Shown here: positions 1 through 11,978 of the stretch, piece after piece | Layout: each line of letters opens with the position of its first letter | How positions within the stretch are numbered: position 1 is the stretch's first letter | Assembly: GCA_011947345.1 (NCBI GenBank) | Contig: JAAVTG010000552.1 | Span: 1-64,000, forward strand | DNA: 64,000 nucleotides | Direction of reading: 5' to 3' | Origin: Phytophthora quininea | Taxonomy: Eukaryota; Oomycota; Peronosporomycetes; Peronosporales; Peronosporaceae | Program-made: the position numbers and the translations under genes | Notes under the pieces: model-generated | Told to the model about the DNA's origin: nothing | The model's database searches: none | The model's input: only the letters and a program-made list of their open reading frames with translations

Positions 1-386
1 TTCCGAAACAGACACCATCAATCTTCTGCACAGCACTCCGCCAAGCACCCGTACAAGAAGACACGAATGCCATTGCCAGCCTTGTAGCTGCTTGCACCAC
101 AGCTCCCACTGGCGGGGCAGTTTGGCTCTTGTGCTTGCATCGCCCCACCCACAACAGATAAACAATAGTAGTAACAGCACAGGAAACACGCGAGCTTATC
201 TTTTCTTTCCATTTCGGTTTTCGGCGCGTCCTCGCATCTCCCCCCACTTTCCACCTCGCGAGGTCCATGCGAGCTGCCATGCGTTTGTTCACAACAGTGT
301 TCGATCCACTCATCTCTTTCCACGTCTGCGATCTACATGTCCACGTCTGTCATCAATGACTACACGTTCGTCATGTTATCGTATCA
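1..386. other. No supported gene; 3' flank of the Chtop-like gene
   Basis: Short reading frames exist on both strands but none has a recognisable motif or a good start. The reverse-strand frame covering most of it is Cys-rich, without homology I can name. It is probably 3' untranslated or intergenic sequence of the gene that ends at 387, plus whatever lies upstream of the window. Confidence 0.5.
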
Positions 387-1093
387 TCAAGACTCCATGT
401 TGGTGTCGTCAGCAGCGTCAGCCTCAGGCTTGTTGTTGCCGTCCGGAGAGGGCTTCGCAGCCCAGTACTCCTCCATCTGCCGGTCGAGCTGCATGGCCTT
501 GGGGTCTGGACCCTTCCCGGCCTCATGCCAGTACTCGTCCATCTCCATATCAAGGTCGTCGCCCGTGGGGGCTTGCTCTGCCGTCCCCACGGCCGCCGCG
601 GCCACCTCGGCCTCCACGACCTCCACGGCCAGCCCCACGGCCAGCTCCGCGGCCTCCCTTGGCCCCGTTCTGCTGGTTCGGAGTCTTTTTATTGGCTGGC
701 TTGTTGTTGCCGCCCTTGGGCTTGGTCTCCTGCTGAGCCAGCCCTTCCTGCGCTTGTCCACGACCTGCTGCCGCTGGTTGCGGTTGCTCTGGACTTGCTG
801 CTGGATCTTCTGTTGCTTCTGGAGCTGCTTCTTGGCCACAGCCTGAATCTGAGGATTGCTCTTTTGCCAGCGACACGCAGCACTGGCTGCGGTTTCTTCT
901 TCTGCATCTTGACGACCGTCACTTGGTGCTGCTTGGGCGTCTGGCGCGGCGTCTCCTCCGCCAGGTGCGTGAAGCGGCTGGACAGCGGCACGGCCGACAC
1001 GCCGATCACGGCGCGCGGCGTCTTCTTGTTCTGCTGGTCGATCTTGCGCTGGCCGCGGACGGACGCGCGCGGGGCTCCCGATCTCCGGTACAT
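387..1093 (-). CDS. RGG-box mRNA-export adaptor, Chtop/FoP-like
   Basis: The ATG at 1093 opens a basic N-terminus (MYRRSGAPRASVRGQRK). A Gln/Lys-rich segment follows, then a block of repeated RGG/RGA units near 590-680, and a C-terminus with two related acidic-aromatic motifs, DLDMEMDEYW and MQLDRQMEEYW, about 20 residues apart. Paired motifs of this kind resemble the FoP-duplication region of Chtop and UIF-type proteins, which bind the UAP56 helicase in nuclear mRNA export. The reading frame has to change about three times (near 870, 740 and 585) to join the N-terminus, RGG block and C-terminus; I take these as base-call errors. It is divergently placed 125 bp from CDC27. The family call rests on the tail motifs and composition. 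A generic RGG protein is the alternative. Confidence 0.6.
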
Positions 1094-1218
1094 TTCTTGG
1101 GGCTTCTGTTGGATAGCTGGAACTTTTGAGACTGGCGGGGTGGAGGATTTTATGTGTAGGCTATATGAAAAATAGCAGGCCGTAACCGCCAGATTTCTTC
1201 AAAACTCGACCAGACGCG

Positions 1219-3583
1219 ATGGAGGCGGTGCTAGCGACCAAGTGCAGCGCTCGCTGGACGCCAATGTGCCCGGCAACGCGCGGTTCCTAGCGGAGAGACT
1301 TGTAGCGCATGTAAGGAGCTTTTATTTGCTCATTTTGGTGCAGTATAAGACGAAAATTTAGCGGATTTATGCAGTGGTGGCATAACTTGTCACTAACACT
1401 TGTTTTCTTTGTTATCTATTGCTGTGTAGCATGCGACGGAGGAGAATATTTTCCTGCTGGCGACTGCTTACTGTCGGTCAGGACAAGTTCCTCGAGCGAT
1501 CGCGGTGTTGAGTGGCGCTACAAAGCCGGAGAATCGATACCTGCTGGCTTGCTGCTGCTTCGAGCAAGGAAAACTGGTTGAAGCGGAGAGCTCTTTGCTA
1601 GGAGGAGAAAGCCGGCAAATCGACGACGTGGATGCAGTGGAAGATGTACCGGCCGGAGCTGCCGGCATGTATTTGTTGGGACGGATCTGTCGGCGAGGAA
1701 GTCGGCGCCAACAAGCAGTTGCGTGCTTTGTGCGGAGGTGAGGTGTCTATCGTTGATAAGACCAGGCGACGTGCATTGACTGAGAACTGTTACGGTCATT
1801 TGATGCCTTAGTCTGGAGATGGATCCGTTCATGTGGGCGGCATATGAAGAGCTGTGCGATCTTGGTACCAATGCCGAAGCCGCGCAGTTTTTCGGCGCAG
1901 CCAACTACTTCAACAGCACCGGGAAGAGAGTCGGAAGTTATGGTGAAGATTTGCCAGAAAGACCTGAAGATGATGATCAGTTTGGCAGCGAGGAGGAGGG
2001 TTTCGATGAGGACAACAACGCAGAAGATCGGTCCTTTGGGACGCCGCAATCTCGACCGTTATACGGCATTGCAACGCCAAAACACGTGCTGAACAGTGGA
2101 TCGGTTGGCGCTAAGTCTCACGCGTTTAAGACACCGAATCCTAGCGCTCAACGGTAATAATCCCCGCACAGCGACGGCCGTGAAAAAGCCACGGGTTGCA
2201 GAAAGTATTGGGGCTCCTGCACGACAGCGAAAGACTCATCGACGGTCTCTTATGGAGAGCGATGAAAAGCTCCGTGCTAATGCTCGGTTATCCTTTTCCT
2301 CTGCTGGATTTGACGATTCTCCACTGGTATGTTCCCGTATGACGGCGATTTTGTTTGTGGCATGCCTGACAATGTTTGTTTACCATTGTAGAACCCGTCA
2401 AAGGTAGCATTAAATTCCCCAACAACCCAATTGCTACTCGACTATTCCAACAAGAGGAACACCCGTTGTTCGTGATAAATCCCAGATCGAATCGTCGAAA
2501 CAAGCTCAGGGTCGGCTGGACACACTGCGGCTGTTGTGTTCATTTGGCGCTATTTATCAGAAGCTAAGTGTGTACCTGTGTCGAGAAGCACTTGAGTTGC
2601 TAGAGCGGCTTCCTCCTTCGCAACGCGCTTCTGGGTGCGCAGCAGCAGATCGGGCGCGCACACTTTGAAATGGCTGACTACACGAAGGCGCATGAAGTAT
2701 TTCGTGCTCTCCATAGAGCAGAGCCCCACAGAATGGAAGGTTTGGATCTCTACTCCACGACGTTGTGGCATCTCAAGAACGAGGTCGAGCTCTCGTATCT
2801 AGCGCAGCAAGCGACCGATTTCGACAAGCTTTCGTGTGAAGCTTGGTGCGTTGCTGGCAACTGCTTCAGCTTGCAGAAAGAACATGATACGGCTTTAGCG
2901 TTCTTCCAACGGGTGCGTAGTATGACTGTATTGAGGTTGAGGTTGTATTGTATTCTCACGTTGCTATCGTGCGTCGATTGCAGGCGATTCAGCTGGATCC
3001 GTCATTCACGTATGCGTACACACTGTCTGGCCACGAGTACGTGGCGAATGAAGATTTCGATAAGGCTGTGAACTGCTATCGACACGCGATCCGCGCAGAC
3101 CCGCGACACTATAACGCCTGGTACGGTCTGGGTACGATCTACTACCGGCAGGAGAAATTCGAGTTTGCCGAGTACCATTTCAAGCGTGCGCTGGAGATTA
3201 ACCCTCGCAGCTCGTTGCTACACTGCTTTTTAGGCATGGTTCTCCACGCCACCCACAAGTTTGACGAAGCACTGGACACGTTGGCCGTCGCTTCCGAGTT
3301 GCAGCCGTTGAATCCTCAGGCTCGCTTCCAACGCGCCAACGTGTTAATCACACAACAACGCTTCGAGGAGGCGCTGACAGAACTGCAAGTCGTCAAGAAT
3401 TTTGCGCCTCGCGAGTCGTCCGTGCACTTCATGATGGGAAAAGTGGCCAAGAAGCTCGGTCGAACGGAGGAGGCGATGAAGTATTTTACAGCGGCGCTGT
3501 ATTTCCACCCCAAGGACAACAACCAAATCAAGGTAGCGATCGACAAAATCAACGAACCGGACCTCGACGACGACCACATGTAG
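1219..3583 (+). CDS. CDC27: Anaphase-promoting complex subunit CDC27/APC3 (TPR protein)
   Basis: This is the TPR scaffold subunit of the APC/C ubiquitin ligase, which binds coactivators (CDC20/CDH1) and drives the metaphase-anaphase transition. Exons read as about 1219-1310, 1430-1737, 1812-2326, 2392-2912 and 2984-3583, with GT-AG introns of 65-120 nt. Family landmarks are visible: ENIFLLATAYCRSGQ and YLLACCCFEQGKL in the N-terminal TPRs, SLEMDPFMWAAYEELCDLG, an acidic or disordered middle, then the C-terminal TPR superhelix (QIGRAHFEMADYTKAHEVF; YNAWYGLGTIYYRQEKFEFA). The tail ends EPDLDDDHM. Frame breaks occur in exon 1 (about 1245), near 2155 and near 2633 (after a GGG run). They do not remove conserved sequence, so I read them as sequencing errors. 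Confidence 0.93.
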
Positions 3584-3710
3584 TGAGACCACCACAATAT
3601 AGACATTGTCATGAAGACAAACTTCTTCAGGATAGGTATCCGTGTGCAGTTTGGCCGCATAGACGCGGCCGTTTGAATGGCATTCACCGTTTTCCCGGGT
3701 AGAGATCAAG

Positions 3711-5130
3711 ATGACGAAGTTGCCCGTGAAAGCGGAGGCGAAGCGTTTGCTGCAGCAGCTCACGCAGTTCGACAAGGCGAGCGACGCGCTGACGCAGCTC
3801 TTCGAAGAGGTTATGGCTCGAGATTCCGCTGTGCTGCTGCAGTTGCTGCATTGGCAGAGCTTTCCGGCGACCAGCAGACTCGAAGATGTGCTACAAGACC
3901 TGGAGACCGAAGAGGACGACACGAAGACGACGGTTCGCAGTGACATGGAACTCATTGTGCTGGGCAAACCTGCGCTTCTGTTCGCCACCTCTATCTACGA
4001 CGAGGAGCTGGCTCTGCTCATCTGGTCGGGCTTCATCCAGTTCCACGAGCAACATCCCGCCTTTGATCTAGCGAGGCAAGTGCTGGACAACTCCGCCGAC
4101 TCGCTGGGCTACTCGGCACTGCACTACGCAGTAGAAGCTCAGCTGACGGACTTTTTAGCTGCTGTGTGCCAACAGCTGAAGCAGGAGGAAGTGGCGCCTC
4201 TTGTCGGACACGTGTGACGCAGGATGTGACGTTGCCAGTGAACACCAGTCAGAACATGGGCAAGAACATTGCAAGTGGAGGATGCTCGCTACTGCATCTG
4301 GCTGCCAAGAAAGGTGAACTGGAAATGGTGCAGATGCTTGTTGCCCCACCAATGCTGATGGATGCGAAGGCTTTACGTGATTGGGATGGCAACTCGCCAG
4401 CTCGAGTGGCAGCTATCCACGGCCGTCACGAAGTTGCTGCGTTTCTGGAGGTAAGGCTCGACATGGAGAGTAGCAGATGTGGTTTTAACGTTTCTTGTTG
4501 GTGGTTTGTTAGGGTCTCACGGGAGAAGCAGCACTAAGTGCCACAGAAGTGGAAGAGCTACGAGGCAAGCGGGAGAAGGTGGCTAGAGATCGGTATCTGG
4601 CGCATTTAGAGCCGAAAGACTCGATGCTGGAGCCCTCTGTATTTCCGCACGTCTGGACTCTTGAAGAAACAGATCTTGTTCGCAATGAAGTCAACCGTCT
4701 AGCCGACGAGCAAGGTTGGTCCAAGGAGAGACATGCCTCTTATCAAACCACAGATATGCCCTGTCACCAGGTTGCCAAGTTGAACGCTTGGGTGCGAGCC
4801 ACGTTGACCGATAGATTGTTCCCACAAATCGCAGAGCGCTACCAACTCCCGAAGACACAGCGGCTGCTTTTCCGTGACCTTTTCTTCGTCAAATATGAGG
4901 CTCGTGAGGGTGAGCGTTCGGAGTTGGCACTTCACCGCGACGGTTCTGTGTTGTCTTTCAACGTGCTGCTGAATTCCGCTGATGACTTCACCGGTGGCGG
5001 CACCTTCTTCGACGCCACGAAGCGCACCGTGCACATTACGCAAGGCGACGCGGCGGTACATAGCGGCAAGGTTCTCCACGCCGGTGCTCCAGTGTTGACA
5101 GGCAAACGCCAAATTCTTGTGGGCTTTTAG
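3711..5130 (+). CDS. Ankyrin-repeat protein with C-terminal 2OG-Fe(II) prolyl-hydroxylase-type domain
   Basis: The N-terminal part (3711-4450) holds helical sequence and ankyrin repeats (LGYSALHYAVEAQL; CSLLHLAAKKGELEMVQML; NSPARVAAIHGRHEVAAFLE). An intron lies at about 4450-4512. The second exon encodes a double-stranded beta-helix oxygenase domain. It carries the iron ligands as HRD (in LALHRDGSVLSFNVLLN), GGGTFF, and the distal His in VHSGKVLHAG, followed by the Arg/Lys that would hold 2-oxoglutarate in TGKRQILVGF. Such domains hydroxylate prolyl or other residues of a protein using 2-oxoglutarate, O2 and Fe(II). The substrate is unknown. There is no signal peptide, so it is probably cytosolic or nuclear. 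One frame break lies near 4195-4215. The catalytic triad is complete, so activity is plausible. Confidence 0.8.
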
Positions 5131-5166
5131 ACGTTGCCGACTGCGTTTATTGATTTACTCGTGCGG

Positions 5167-8100
5167 TTAAAAGCGATGGTATTGGATGCCTTCGATCGGT
5201 GTGTCTCCTTCGAGGACGTAGAGCCGTGGACTCCAGTATTTGTCGTCATACAAGGTGTCGTCGATAGATGTCTGAATAGACAGTGTAGCTTTTGCCTGCA
5301 GGGTAAAATAGGTTAGAAGTCACATTGAACCTTGTTCATCGAAACACATACCCGTTCAATCTCGAAAAACAATAAACGATCTTCCCACACTTTGTCGTAG
5401 GTGTTTCCCATCATCTAACACACGAATACAACAGAGTAAGTCTTTGAACGATTGGAAATGCAATACGACGTACCGCAACCAGGAGGTTCAGTAGCATAAT
5501 TGCGCCGATAACCACGAACGCAATGAACAAACTAATGGCAAGCATTCCACCCTCGTAGATGCTACCCCAGTCCCACGAACCAAGACTGATGTTGAGCGTC
5601 GTAGTGACAGCTGTAAAGAAACTCTTGCACCCTTCCAGCTGTACATTTCAGAAACATCGATCTGAAAACATGATGACATATCAATCGAGATTCGCGTCGA
5701 TTTACCTGAAGTATGAAAAAGCGAAAGCAAAGCCGCCTAAAAAGACGCAGAACACCATCATGAAAACGAGAATGTCCGAGAACATCTAAGATCCCAAAAA
5801 GTTAGTTGCCAGTCAAACCTTCTAACAACACAAAGCCGCACCTTGACGATCATACGGACAAACGGGCCCAGTATTCTTGTGCCACGTGCAAATTGGATCC
5901 ATTTGATAAAGACTTGGGGGCCTACAATGCTCATCAATGTGATGCGAAAATTGTATCTCCGCTGCATCGTGAAGCTGTACAAGGATTCTTGGTACACTTC
6001 GAGATCGAAGTCTTGTGTATAAAAATCTAAACACGCCAACCAGAAAATGTAAATATTGCAGTTATACAGTATTTGGCGTCACAGACGCACCTGGGTATAT
6101 ATAGTCGATGGTTTCCCCAACACACATGAGCCAGACACAAATAATCAGCAGTATATCGAACCAATTCCAGCCGTCTCGAAGTACACACGAAGACTCCCGG
6201 CTTCGTGATATGCTTTAACTGGATGCACAAGATATTACCACGGAATATAAGTAACGTTCATTCAGGTGCACGTACCTCCTCACGAGTGTAGTAAGCGTTG
6301 ATGAGAAAGTACACAAGTCGCGCTAGATCACGAATATATTCCGGGTAACCAGCAGAGCCAGTGAAGATGCTGTCGCGATAGCCTCCAGCTGGCATACCAA
6401 GCAATGTATCTCCAATTTGCAAGTACCTAAACAGTAGAATTTGTATGTTTAAAGTTTTGGACTTCTACGTAGACAAACTGAAGTCATCGCATAATACGTA
6501 CGTGCCGATGAAGAAAGCAATAAAATAAACGAAATAAATGTGGAATTCTGAGCGAAATGTTTGCCGAGTAAAGGAGTTCCACCTGACAGGACGAGTTAGT
6601 CGCTAACGCTTTGCCAATGTCACCGAAGCAATACACGCACTTGTGATCCAGAAGTTGCCGAAACCATGGATGCGAAATCAACTCCTTGGATTCTGTCTAT
6701 CGTATTATACGATCATGTCAGTAATGTCTTCGAAACCACGAAGCAAAACGGAAGAGTTCAAACCTGGACGATCATCCACATCGTTGGACTGGACCTGCCA
6801 CGAAATTCTGCGTGGTCATACACGTACTCGTATAATATACCTTTGGGCTCACGAACAATGTTTCCCTTCTGCTCGGCTCCATCATTTTCTAAAGCAAAAA
6901 CGTGCTGAACACTTAGCACCCGTCGGACCCGCCGGAGAAATTTATAAACGCGCTTTACGAGTTTCCAAAGTCGCTCAAAGGCTCGTCCAACAAGCCCTCG
7001 TTTTCGGCGGCGCCTTGGGGACCTGCCAGGCTTTGAATTCCCCTTCATTTGTACAAGCAGAGCCTCTCGCTTCTCTCCATCCGTCCTAAGATCATTGTTT
7101 ACGGTCCAGTGCTGATTATACTCCCGTACTTGTTTCGTGATACTGCAACGAAACAGCGGGTAGCGAAATGTATCCATTGCAATGACAGCAGCGGTCGGGA
7201 CGTTCTGGATCAGCAGGTGGAAAAGATTGCTGTTTTGGTGGTCTTCTCGTGCTTTGTTAATCTCTGAGAGAGCAACGTGCTCAGAAATTACGAGCACGGC
7301 GAGTACGTCTGGTGGTAGAGGTGAGTATCCCGGTGCAGGGCGGAAGAACACGATGTCTCGGCGATTTCGGGTGCACAAAAACGGAGATTTCAACAAGTCT
7401 TCGATGGGCGAGCACGTACTGTCATTTTCAGCACTGAGCGCATCATGTCGAGTATTAGTTCCAGCTGGAGGAGCAATTGGAGAAACGGTTGCCGGGCCTC
7501 CGGGCGCCGTTTGGTATTGTGGCAGACGAGATTTCGCATTTACTGCTCGCTTGTGTTGAACCATGGCCCCTGCACGGTAATGGAGCGATGGCAGCAGCTT
7601 GCCAACGGCTTTGCTATCCGGAGAGTGCACAAAAGCTCCTCGCAACACATTCCCGTTCAGGAGTGTCAAACTCACATATCTGGACATTTGCACGTTAGCG
7701 TAGTGCGACACGAGATACATACAGACGCCGTCGCGTTGACTTGCGATTGCAAAATGGAGTCTAGCTCAACAACACAGCAAGATAAGTCAAAATTTTAACA
7801 GAGTACATAGCAAAACAAATACTCACGGGGTTTCTCCTTCTTTGTTCTGGGCATTCACGTCAGCTCCGTTTGCAATCAATAATTCGGAAAGCGTAAGGTG
7901 CCCACCCTCCGCGGCATAATGTAGTGGTGTGTTGCCGTCCGCATCTTTTGAGACCACCAGTGGGTGGCCGCAAATCTCAAGCAGGTCTTGCAATGTGATG
8001 GCATCATCGCTCAGTTTGTCAACAGCATTCGAAAACTTATCAAATTGCGCTCCGATCTCCTCCACAAGTGCCCTCATCTCAGCGCCAGCCTCACTGACCA

Positions 8101-8971
8101 GTCTTTTGGCTCGGCGCATTTCCATTATCATCTCTAACAGATGACTTAGCTTCATGAAGCTGTATCTCTGGTGTGGAGAATTCATCGGGTGTGCATTCCA
8201 ATGGGCAATCAGCTCCCCGGCGAGTTCGGTATACCCCCGTTGAGCTGCAGCGTGTAAAGCAGTGTACCTGATGACGCATAATAATATTAAACAGTTTGAC
8301 AGCAAACTCTTCCCCAACAATTGATCAGCAAATAACGTACTGAGCTATGCCATGTGGCTGGAGCAGATCCAACCCCGCATTCACTTCGTTCCTGAGTATC
8401 CGGAGGATCTTCGGTAGGTTTGGCTCTGAGAGTCGAAGCGTTCCAGTCTCGGTCGTTATTGGCCCCGGTACGATGGGTCTGCACTGGCAGCACTCGTCAA
8501 ATAGCAGTCTGTTCTGTAAGTCGAGATGCCGTTCGTCGCGCCTCCTTCTGATTAAATAATGCTTTCGCATGGCTCTGTTGATTTTCTCGGCCGCCCAGCC
8601 CTCGGGTCGTTCGTCATGGCCCAGACGGAACTGCCCCGCCAGGATCATTTTAAAATAATTTCCTCCAGCCTTTTTGGTAGCGCGTTCTTCTTTGCTGGGG
8701 TGGCCAGATCTCTCAGTATGGTGCGACTGGTGTGGTTGTATTGGATCTTGTACCAAGTGGAGTCTGGGCGTCCGCTTACGGACGTCTTCTAGGATCACGA
8801 CCTTGTGCTGCTTCCTGCGCTTGGCTCGCGTGTCCTACAAGAGCGTACGATTAAAAAAATGATACAGCAAGGATAGAGATGCACCTTAATGTGTGATCGG
8901 TACGCTTGGATCAGCTCGTCCCTCGTCGGGGCGTCAGGAGGTGACGCATTGCGCCGAGCGTCTGCCACCAT
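5167..8971 (-). CDS. Ankyrin-repeat TRP-like cation channel
   Basis: This is a multi-exon gene (ATG at 8971; stop at 5167) with about ten short introns. The N-terminal cytosolic part has ankyrin repeats ([40 protein letters not shown], then [19 protein letters not shown]). A long linker precedes a six-helix ion-transport domain: S1 near 6530 ([15 protein letters not shown]), an S3-like helix near 6100-6160 ([20 protein letters not shown]), S5 near 5735-5800 ([20 protein letters not shown]), pore segment and S6 near 5470-5650 ([40 protein letters not shown]), followed by [20 protein letters not shown] as in TRP tails. It is probably a non-selective or Ca2+-permeable channel. Ligand and location are unknown. 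One likely base-call break lies near 6170. The exact TRP subfamily cannot be set by eye. Confidence 0.8.
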
Positions 8972-9036
8972 GCGTCCTTTCAAGATAATGTGGTATTTTA
9001 TAGTCAGCTAGTATTGCGGTATTTGAATTTGTTGGA

Positions 9037-11958
9037 ATGGCTGAGGATGTTGCTGCGTCGCCGATGGACGGCGCGTTCTTCTCGTTCCCTTACGAGCCGT
9101 ATGATATCCAGCTGCAGCTTATGCGGCAGCTGTGGGATACGCTTGAGAAGCGGCACTGCGGCATCTTCGAGAGCCCCACGGGGACGGTAAATTATGACAA
9201 TAACATTTGGAGCATGCTATTGTCATATTTGATCACTAACGTTAATATTGCTACAGGGCAAGTCGATCAGCCTCATTTGTGGAGCACTAACGTGGTTAAC
9301 AAAACACACCGACGAGTTCGGGCTGTCACAAACTGAAGGCTCTGAAAAGAAAGAAGAAGCCGCCGCTGAGGAGAAGCCAAAGAAAACCTCCGAACCTAGT
9401 TGGCTCCAAGACTTTGACAAGAGCAAAGCCCAACGGGAGGTGCAGTATCGCCAACAAATAGCCAAAGATGCACTTGCTGGTATTGCAAAACTGCGGCTGG
9501 AGCCCGAAGCCAACTCTAAAAGCGCAAGATGGGGTACGCCTACAATCATCACGAACGGAAGCGGCCAAATGCTCCGATAAAAAGTGGCAGCAAAGAGAGC
9601 AAACAGGACGGTGAAGACGGCGAGGAACATCTCGTGGACGCCTACGATAGCGATCGTGCGTCTCACGTACTTAACGACAGTGACGATGACGATGATAAAA
9701 CAACGCGAAGTCGTCCAGGTGATGACAAGCCAGACTTTGGAGTGGTCAAGATCGTTTACTGCAGTCGAACGCACTCGCAGATATCGCAATTCGTTCGGGA
9801 AATTAGGAAAACGGTCTTTGCGGATCAAATCCGAGTGGTTTCGCTGGGATCTCGCAAAAATTTGTGCACCAACCCGAACGTCGTTAAATTGACCTCGGAT
9901 TTACGAATGACCGACAAATGCTTGGACATGTTGCAAGGAGCCAAGACGAAAGACAGCAAGAAATCGGCCAAGTGTCCGTACTACGAGAAATCTCTTCTAG
10001 GCCACTACAAAGATTACGTACTGGTACGCTTGAGTTCCAGATCAATGCAGTAATTTCTCTTGGTGCTAACGATGCCAACATGTAGGCTCGCGTCCAAGAT
10101 ATCGAGGATCTGCACCAACTAGGCGAAGACATGTCGATTTGTTCGTATTATGGCACTCGTGAAAGTATCCCACTCGCCCAAATAGTTACGGTGCCTTATT
10201 CCATGCTACTCAGTAAGGACACTCGCGAGTCTCTCGGAATCGAGCTAGAAGACAGTATCGTCATTTTTGACGAGGCGCACAATATCATCGATGCGATCAA
10301 CAACACCTACAAGGTCGAGATAACGAGCAAACAGTTGGTCATCGCGCGAAGAAGTCTGTGGTCATATTTCAAGAAGTACGAAAAGCGGTTCAAGGGGAAA
10401 ATGCGTTTTACATCAAGCAACTGCTGTCGATTTTAGAGTTCCTGGCGAAATACCTGCGGCAACTGGGCAAATCCGCTAGACCAGCTACGCTTGGACCGAC
10501 GAATGGCGAGAACGACGGTGATTCGACGGGAGCGCAAATGATGACGATCAACGACTTTTTATTCAGCGCGCGAATTGATAATTTTAACTTGTTCAAGATC
10601 CTGCAGTACTTGGGTGAGAGTGGTTTGTCGAAGAAGCTGATGGGCTTTGTGGAATCGGAGAATAATAAATCTCCCAGCGTGGCTCCGCAACCGGTTCGTT
10701 CGAATGACGATCCAGATGAAGACTTTGAGAGCCGCCACATATCGCCGTTAAGAACAGTTGAGGCGTTGTTGAAGGCGCTGACCAGTGCGGGTGTAGATGG
10801 TCGTATCCTCGCGCAACCACATAATGTACGCAATGCTGCGCTGGTTGTATGGAGTTTACAGATGATTCTTATTGTGTGTGTGCAGGCTAACAGAAATGTT
10901 GAAGGCCTAATTAGATTCATCCTGTTAAACCCAGCAACACATTTCCAGGAAGTGGTGGAAAAATCTCGTAGCGTCATTCTTGCTGGAGGCACAATGCAAC
11001 CAGTAAGTCACTGTTAGCTTTCGCTACTTCATTCCTGCTCTGACATTTTTTTTCTATTTCGCTGTTAGGTATCGCAAGTTATTGATCAGCTCTTCTCATC
11101 AGTACCAAAGGATGCCATCGACCTGTTTTCATGCGGCCACGTTATTCCGCCCGAAAACCTGTTAGGCTTCAGCCTCGCGTCAGGGCCTTCCCAGAAGCAT
11201 CTCGAGTTCACTTACTCCCGCCGGGGTGATGTGGAAGCACTGGATGAACTCGGTCGCATTCTGCTGAACCTCTCGGATTGTTCCCGGAGGAGTTGTTGTG
11301 TTTTTCCCATCGTACCGTTTTGAAGAGAACGCTGTACGTCGGTGGAAGACCACAACACAGTATGAGCAATTTCTAGCCAAGAAGGCCGTTTTCAGCGAGC
11401 CAAAGCAGTCCGGGGAACTGGCGGACGTGCTAGCACAATACTTGCAGCATGTTCTCGCGACAATCGCGATGGGACCGGAGCGATGCTGTTCAGTGTCGTT
11501 GGCGGCAAAATGTCCGAAGGAATCAATTTTAGTGACGAGTTGGCGCGTTGCGTTGTTATGGTAGGCATGCCGTACCCGAACGCTCGTGACGCAGAGCTGA
11601 TGGAGAAGATGAATTTCTTGGATAGAAAGAATCCTGGGTCTGGACGACAATTCTACGAGAGTCTCTGCATGAAGGCAGTGAACCAGTCCATCGGTATGAT
11701 CTGAAGCAGCTTCTGTGTTATTTTACCACTCACGTTTGCTTTGATGCAGGTCGAGCAATTCGACATCAAAACGACTACGCTGCCATCCTTCTGGTTGACC
11801 ACCGCTATGGAAATTCTGCAGTCCGAAAGCGCTTACCTGAATGGATTCAAAAGCGCGTCCAACCTCCAGCTTCGGCTCAGTCGTTTGGACAAGTCTACTC
11901 ACAGCTCGTACAATTCTATAGAGCCAAGGGGACTTCGCACGGCAATAGACTGCATTGA
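9037..11958 (+). CDS. DDX11: DDX11/CHL1-type iron-sulphur DNA helicase
   Basis: This is an XPD/FANCJ-family superfamily-2 helicase that unwinds forked DNA and supports sister-chromatid cohesion. The first intron (9187-9256) splits Walker A: exon 1 ends SPTGT and exon 2 starts [14 protein letters not shown]. Then come motif Ia ([20 protein letters not shown]), the Cys-containing Fe-S region ([23 protein letters not shown]), the DEAH box ([12 protein letters not shown]), [36 protein letters not shown] and, in the last exon, [20 protein letters not shown]. It stops at 11958. Frame breaks near 9534 and 10397 each follow a run of four G and are repaired conceptually by one more G. Further breaks lie near 11280 and 11470. 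The gene starts only 65 bp from the divergent channel gene. Confidence 0.92.
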
Positions 11959-11978
11959 ATATCTACTTGAAGTACATT

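Noticed and set aside
18..323. Cys-rich reverse-strand frame at the window start
   Set aside because: No regular cysteine spacing, no signal peptide and no neighbour support; small secreted-protein status cannot be claimed.
3344..3988. 214-codon reverse frame over the CDC27 3' end and the next gene's start
   Set aside because: It is antisense to well-supported TPR and ankyrin coding sequence and crosses the boundary of two real genes.
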